This document shows positions 61,966 through 64,000 of a stretch of DNA of 64,000 nt, piece after piece. The translations under genes were made by a program, and so were the position numbers. Each line of letters starts with the position of its first letter. Positions within the stretch are counted from its first letter, which is position 1. The DNA is from Comamonadaceae bacterium ALPHA2B (GTDB lineage: Bacteria > Pseudomonadota > Gammaproteobacteria > Burkholderiales > Burkholderiaceae_C). The notes under the pieces are model-generated. The model did not search any database. It was not told the DNA's origin and saw only the letters and a list, made by a program, of their open reading frames with translations. Location: positions 1 through 64,000 of the forward strand of contig SCOE01000010.1 of NCBI GenBank assembly GCA_005503065.1, read 5' to 3'.

Positions 61966-62640
61966 ATGCGCATCCTCATTGCCGAAGACGACCAGGTCCT
62001 GGCCGACGCGCTGCTGCGCAGCCTGCGCACCTCGGGGGCCGCGGTGGACCACGTGGCCAACGGCTCGCAGGCCGATGCGGCGCTGATGACGAATTCCGAG
62101 TTCGACCTGCTGATCCTCGACCTCGGGCTGCCCCAGATGCACGGGCTGGAGATCCTCAAGCGCCTGCGCGCACGCGGCTCGCAGATGCCGGTGCTGGTGC
62201 TGACGGCGGCCGACTCGGTGGAAGAGCGCGTCAAGGGCTTGGACCACGGCGCCGACGACTACATGGCCAAGCCCTTCTCGCTGCAGGAGCTGGAGGCGCG
62301 CGTGCGCGCCCTCACCCGTCGCGGCATGGGCGCCACCAGCAATGCCATCAAGCACGGCCCGCTGCTGTACGACCAGGCCGGGCGTGTCGCCACCATCGAC
62401 GGCAAGATGGTCGAACTGTCGGCGCGCGAGCTGGGCCTGCTGGAGGTGCTGCTGCAGCGCGCCGGCCGCCTGGTGAGCAAGGACCAGCTGGTCGAACGCC
62501 TGTGCGAATGGGGCGAGGAAGTCAGCCTCAACGCGATCGAGGTCTACATCCACCGCCTGCGCAAGAAGATCGAGAAGGGGCCGATCCGCATCGCCACCGT
62601 GCGGGGGCTGGGGTACTGCCTGGAAAAAATTCCGGGGTGA
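61966..62640 (+). CDS. OmpR-family response regulator, TctD/QseB-like
   Basis: A 224-residue regulator. Receiver (about 1-118): MRILIAEDDQVLADALL, phospho-Asp in LLILDLGLPQMHG, Thr in VLTAADS, Lys in DDYMAKPFSLQEL. C-terminal winged helix (about 128-222): ELSARELGLLEVLLQRAGRLVSKDQL, NAIEVYIHRLRKKI, TVRGLGYCLE. GGAG lies ten bases before the ATG. Its partner kinase starts 203 bases downstream, an unusually wide gap, filled by one long hairpin repeat and one dispersed repeat. Confidence 0.92.
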   Translation: MRILIAEDDQVLADALLRSLRTSGAAVDHVANGSQADAALMTNSEFDLLILDLGLPQMHGLEILKRLRARGSQMPVLVLTAADSVEERVKGLDHGADDYMAKPFSLQELEARVRALTRRGMGATSNAIKHGPLLYDQAGRVATIDGKMVELSARELGLLEVLLQRAGRLVSKDQLVERLCEWGEEVSLNAIEVYIHRLRKKIEKGPIRIATVRGLGYCLEKIPG

Positions 62641-62651
62641 GCGACGCAAGG

Positions 62652-62767
62652 CGGACCGCCGTACGCGAAAGGCGCGAAGGTCACGCGAAGGACGCAAAAA
62701 AGAAAATTGTTGGATGTCCTTTCGCGACCTTCGCGTAACTTTTGCGTCCTTCGCGTATGGCGGTCCG
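62652..62767. repeat. CGCGAAGG-type inverted repeat, copy C (long hairpin)
   Basis: Left arm begins CGGACCGCCGTACGCGAA, right arm ends TTCGCGTATGGCGGTCCG; the arms of about 50 bases pair with few mismatches around an AT-rich centre. Internal CGCGAAGG units repeat several times. It lies 11 bases after the stop of the response regulator gene. Confidence 0.8.
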
Positions 62768-62784
62768 TGTTCGTTGCCCCAGTC

Positions 62785-62841
62785 GCTACGAATTTGATAG
62801 CTGCTCGCGCCCGCGCCACCTGCCCTTCAGCCCGATTTGAC
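62785..62841 (+). repeat. Dispersed GCTA..TAGC repeat, copy 10
   Basis: GCTACGAATTTGATAGC, then CGCGCCCGCGCCACCTGCCC, then TTCAGCCCGATTTGACC. It ends two bases before the kinase ATG at 62844, so it provides the kinase leader. Confidence 0.8.
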
Positions 62842-62843
62842 CC

Positions 62844-64000
62844 ATGAAAATCTTCCAGCGCGCCCAGCGTTCGCTGTTCGGGGAAATCCTGGACTGGATG
62901 CTCACGCCGCTGCTGCTGCTGGTGCCGGTGAGCATCGGCGTGACCTGGCTGGTGGCCCAGGGCATCGCCAACTCGCCCTATGACCGCGCGCTGGAGCACA
63001 ACGTGCGCACGCTGGCCCGCCTGCTGCAGCGCGAGCCACCCGGCACGCCGTTCGTGCCGCCGGTGGCGCTGCGCGAGCTGCTGCGCGGCGACGACGCCGA
63101 CCACGTCTACTTCCAGATCCTCGACAGCGCCGGCGACGCCATCGCGGGCGACAGCGACCTGCCCGCGCCCAGCACGGAAGAACGGCCCGTGCCCGGCGTC
63201 GCCTACCTGCGCGATGCCCACATGCGCGGCCAGCCGGTGCGCGTGGCCTACCTGTGGCTCGAGCTGGGCGACCACGCCTCCGAAGCGGCACGCGCGCCTG
63301 CCGCCGGCGCGGGTGCAGGAGCCGCCTTCGCCCTGCAGCAGGTCGACGGCGACGCCACCGGCGCGCTGGCCGACCTCGCAGGCGCGGCACCGCGCCCGCG
63401 CGGGCTGGTGCTGGTGCAGGTGGCCGAGACGCGGGAAAAGCAGTCCGTGCTGGCCACCGAGATCATCAAGGGCGTGCTGCTGCCGCAGTTCGCCATCCTG
63501 CCGCTGGCGGTGCTGCTGATCTGGCTGGCGCTGGTGCGCGGCATCAAGCCGCTGTCGGCGGTGGAGGCGCGCATCCGCGAACGCCGGCCTGACGACCTGC
63601 GACCGCTGGACGAATCCGCGGTCCCGCTGGAGGTCGTGCCGCTGGTGTCCTCGGTCAACGAGTTGCTGGGCAAGTTGAACGACTCGATGGCCACGCAGAA
63701 GCGCTTCCTGGCCGACGCCGCCCACCAGCTCAAGACCCCGCTGGCCGGCCTGCGCATGCAGGCCGACCTGGCGCAACGCGACAACGCCGATGCCGAGGAA
63801 CTCAAGAAATCGCTCAAGCAGATCGGGCGCGCGAGCATCCGTGCCACGCACACCGTCAACCAGCTGCTGGCCCTGGCGCGGGCCGAGGGCGGCGTCGGCA
63901 CGCTCACGCGCCAGCCCTGCGACCTCGCGCGGCTGACCATCGAGGTGGTGCGCGAAATGCTGCCTCGGGCGATGGAACGGTCTCTCGACCTGGGCTACGA
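62844..64000 (+). CDS. TctE-like sensor histidine kinase, N-terminal part
   Basis: The first 385 residues; the gene runs off the right edge. N-terminal span (WMLTPLLLLVPVSIGVTWLV, about 18-38), then a periplasmic 2CSK_N-type sensor domain (about 40-205), second span (ILPLAVLLIWLALV, about 218-232), HAMP-like linker, and the H-box FLADAAHQLKTPLAGLRMQA (His near 301). The ATPase domain is mostly beyond the edge. 2CSK_N kinases of this type pair with OmpR-family regulators in tricarboxylate (TctDE) and related systems; ligand unknown. Confidence 0.9.
   Translation, partial: MKIFQRAQRSLFGEILDWMLTPLLLLVPVSIGVTWLVAQGIANSPYDRALEHNVRTLARLLQREPPGTPFVPPVALRELLRGDDADHVYFQILDSAGDAIAGDSDLPAPSTEERPVPGVAYLRDAHMRGQPVRVAYLWLELGDHASEAARAPAAGAGAGAAFALQQVDGDATGALADLAGAAPRPRGLVLVQVAETREKQSVLATEIIKGVLLPQFAILPLAVLLIWLALVRGIKPLSAVEARIRERRPDDLRPLDESAVPLEVVPLVSSVNELLGKLNDSMATQKRFLADAAHQLKTPLAGLRMQADLAQRDNADAEELKKSLKQIGRASIRATHTVNQLLALARAEGGVGTLTRQPCDLARLTIEVVREMLPRAMERSLDLGY

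Overview
The window is about 70% GC with dense gene packing, small overlaps between neighbours and almost no low-GC islands. Gene content (a glnE/yhdP divergent pair, a pilE-fimT-pilV-pilW-pilX-pilY1 minor pilin operon, recA-recX, sucCD, type 2 argC) points to Burkholderiales. A dispersed repeat of about 62 bp, starting GCTAT..ATAGC and ending near GGCTTGAA, occurs ten times; from memory this type is common in Comamonadaceae (Variovorax/Acidovorax/Ramlibacter-like). I see no tRNA, rRNA, IS element, prophage or CRISPR array.

Layout. 1-2.7 kb: 5' end of a Tat-exported PhoX-family phosphatase with a tandem PHO box, the lytic transglycosylase MltA, a tiny membrane ORF and an OmpA-domain lipoprotein. 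2.7-10.5 kb (minus): yhdP, a carbon-nitrogen hydrolase, and a DctS/FixL-like kinase with a FixJ-like regulator. 10.5-14.4 kb: glnE and rlpA. 14.4-17.1 kb: an ECF41 sigma factor with a textbook ECF41 promoter directly at its start codon, a ferritin-like protein and a glutathione peroxidase. 17.3-24.0 kb: a seven-gene lipid-modification operon (FAD oxidoreductase, DUF1365, cyclopropane-fatty-acid-synthase-like methylase, chalcone-isomerase-like, MFS, DUF3833, SDR) in which the DUF3833 lipoprotein gene carries a one-base frameshift.

24.1-30.0 kb: GST, purB, yaeQ, two small conserved proteins, then a yybP-ykoY (manganese) riboswitch ahead of a TerC-family exporter. 30.0-35.3 kb: an orphan 1753-residue synthetase, fatty acyl-AMP ligase-PCP-C-A-PCP without thioesterase, whose adenylation pocket reads as glycine. 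35.4-38.9 kb: an M48/BepA-like protease, moaC, a small secreted protein and a TonB-domain protein. 38.9-49.0 kb: the type IV minor pilin operon, with a 2250-residue PilY1 carrying about 26 cysteine-pair repeats. 49.2-54.6 kb: a signalling block (cyclic-nucleotide phosphodiesterase, CHASE2 adenylate cyclase, FHA protein, PP2C phosphatase) and a second TerC. 54.7-64 kb: sucCD, argC, an XRE-type regulator, SRPBCC, recX, recA with a LexA-type box, a MarR regulator with its palindromic operator, and a TctD/TctE-like two-component system cut by the window end.

Most interesting points: the dispersed repeat appears to have been captured twice, in opposite orientations, as the hydrophobic signal peptide of a secreted protein (chalcone-isomerase-like protein and M48 protease); the orphan FAAL-NRPS predicted to make an N-acylglycine; the giant Cys-repeat PilY1 beside a cAMP make/break pair; and the exact self-promoter of the ECF41 sigma factor. 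A second, hairpin-forming repeat family (CGCAGAGG/CGCGAAGG units) lies at three intergenic sites between 60 and 62.8 kb.
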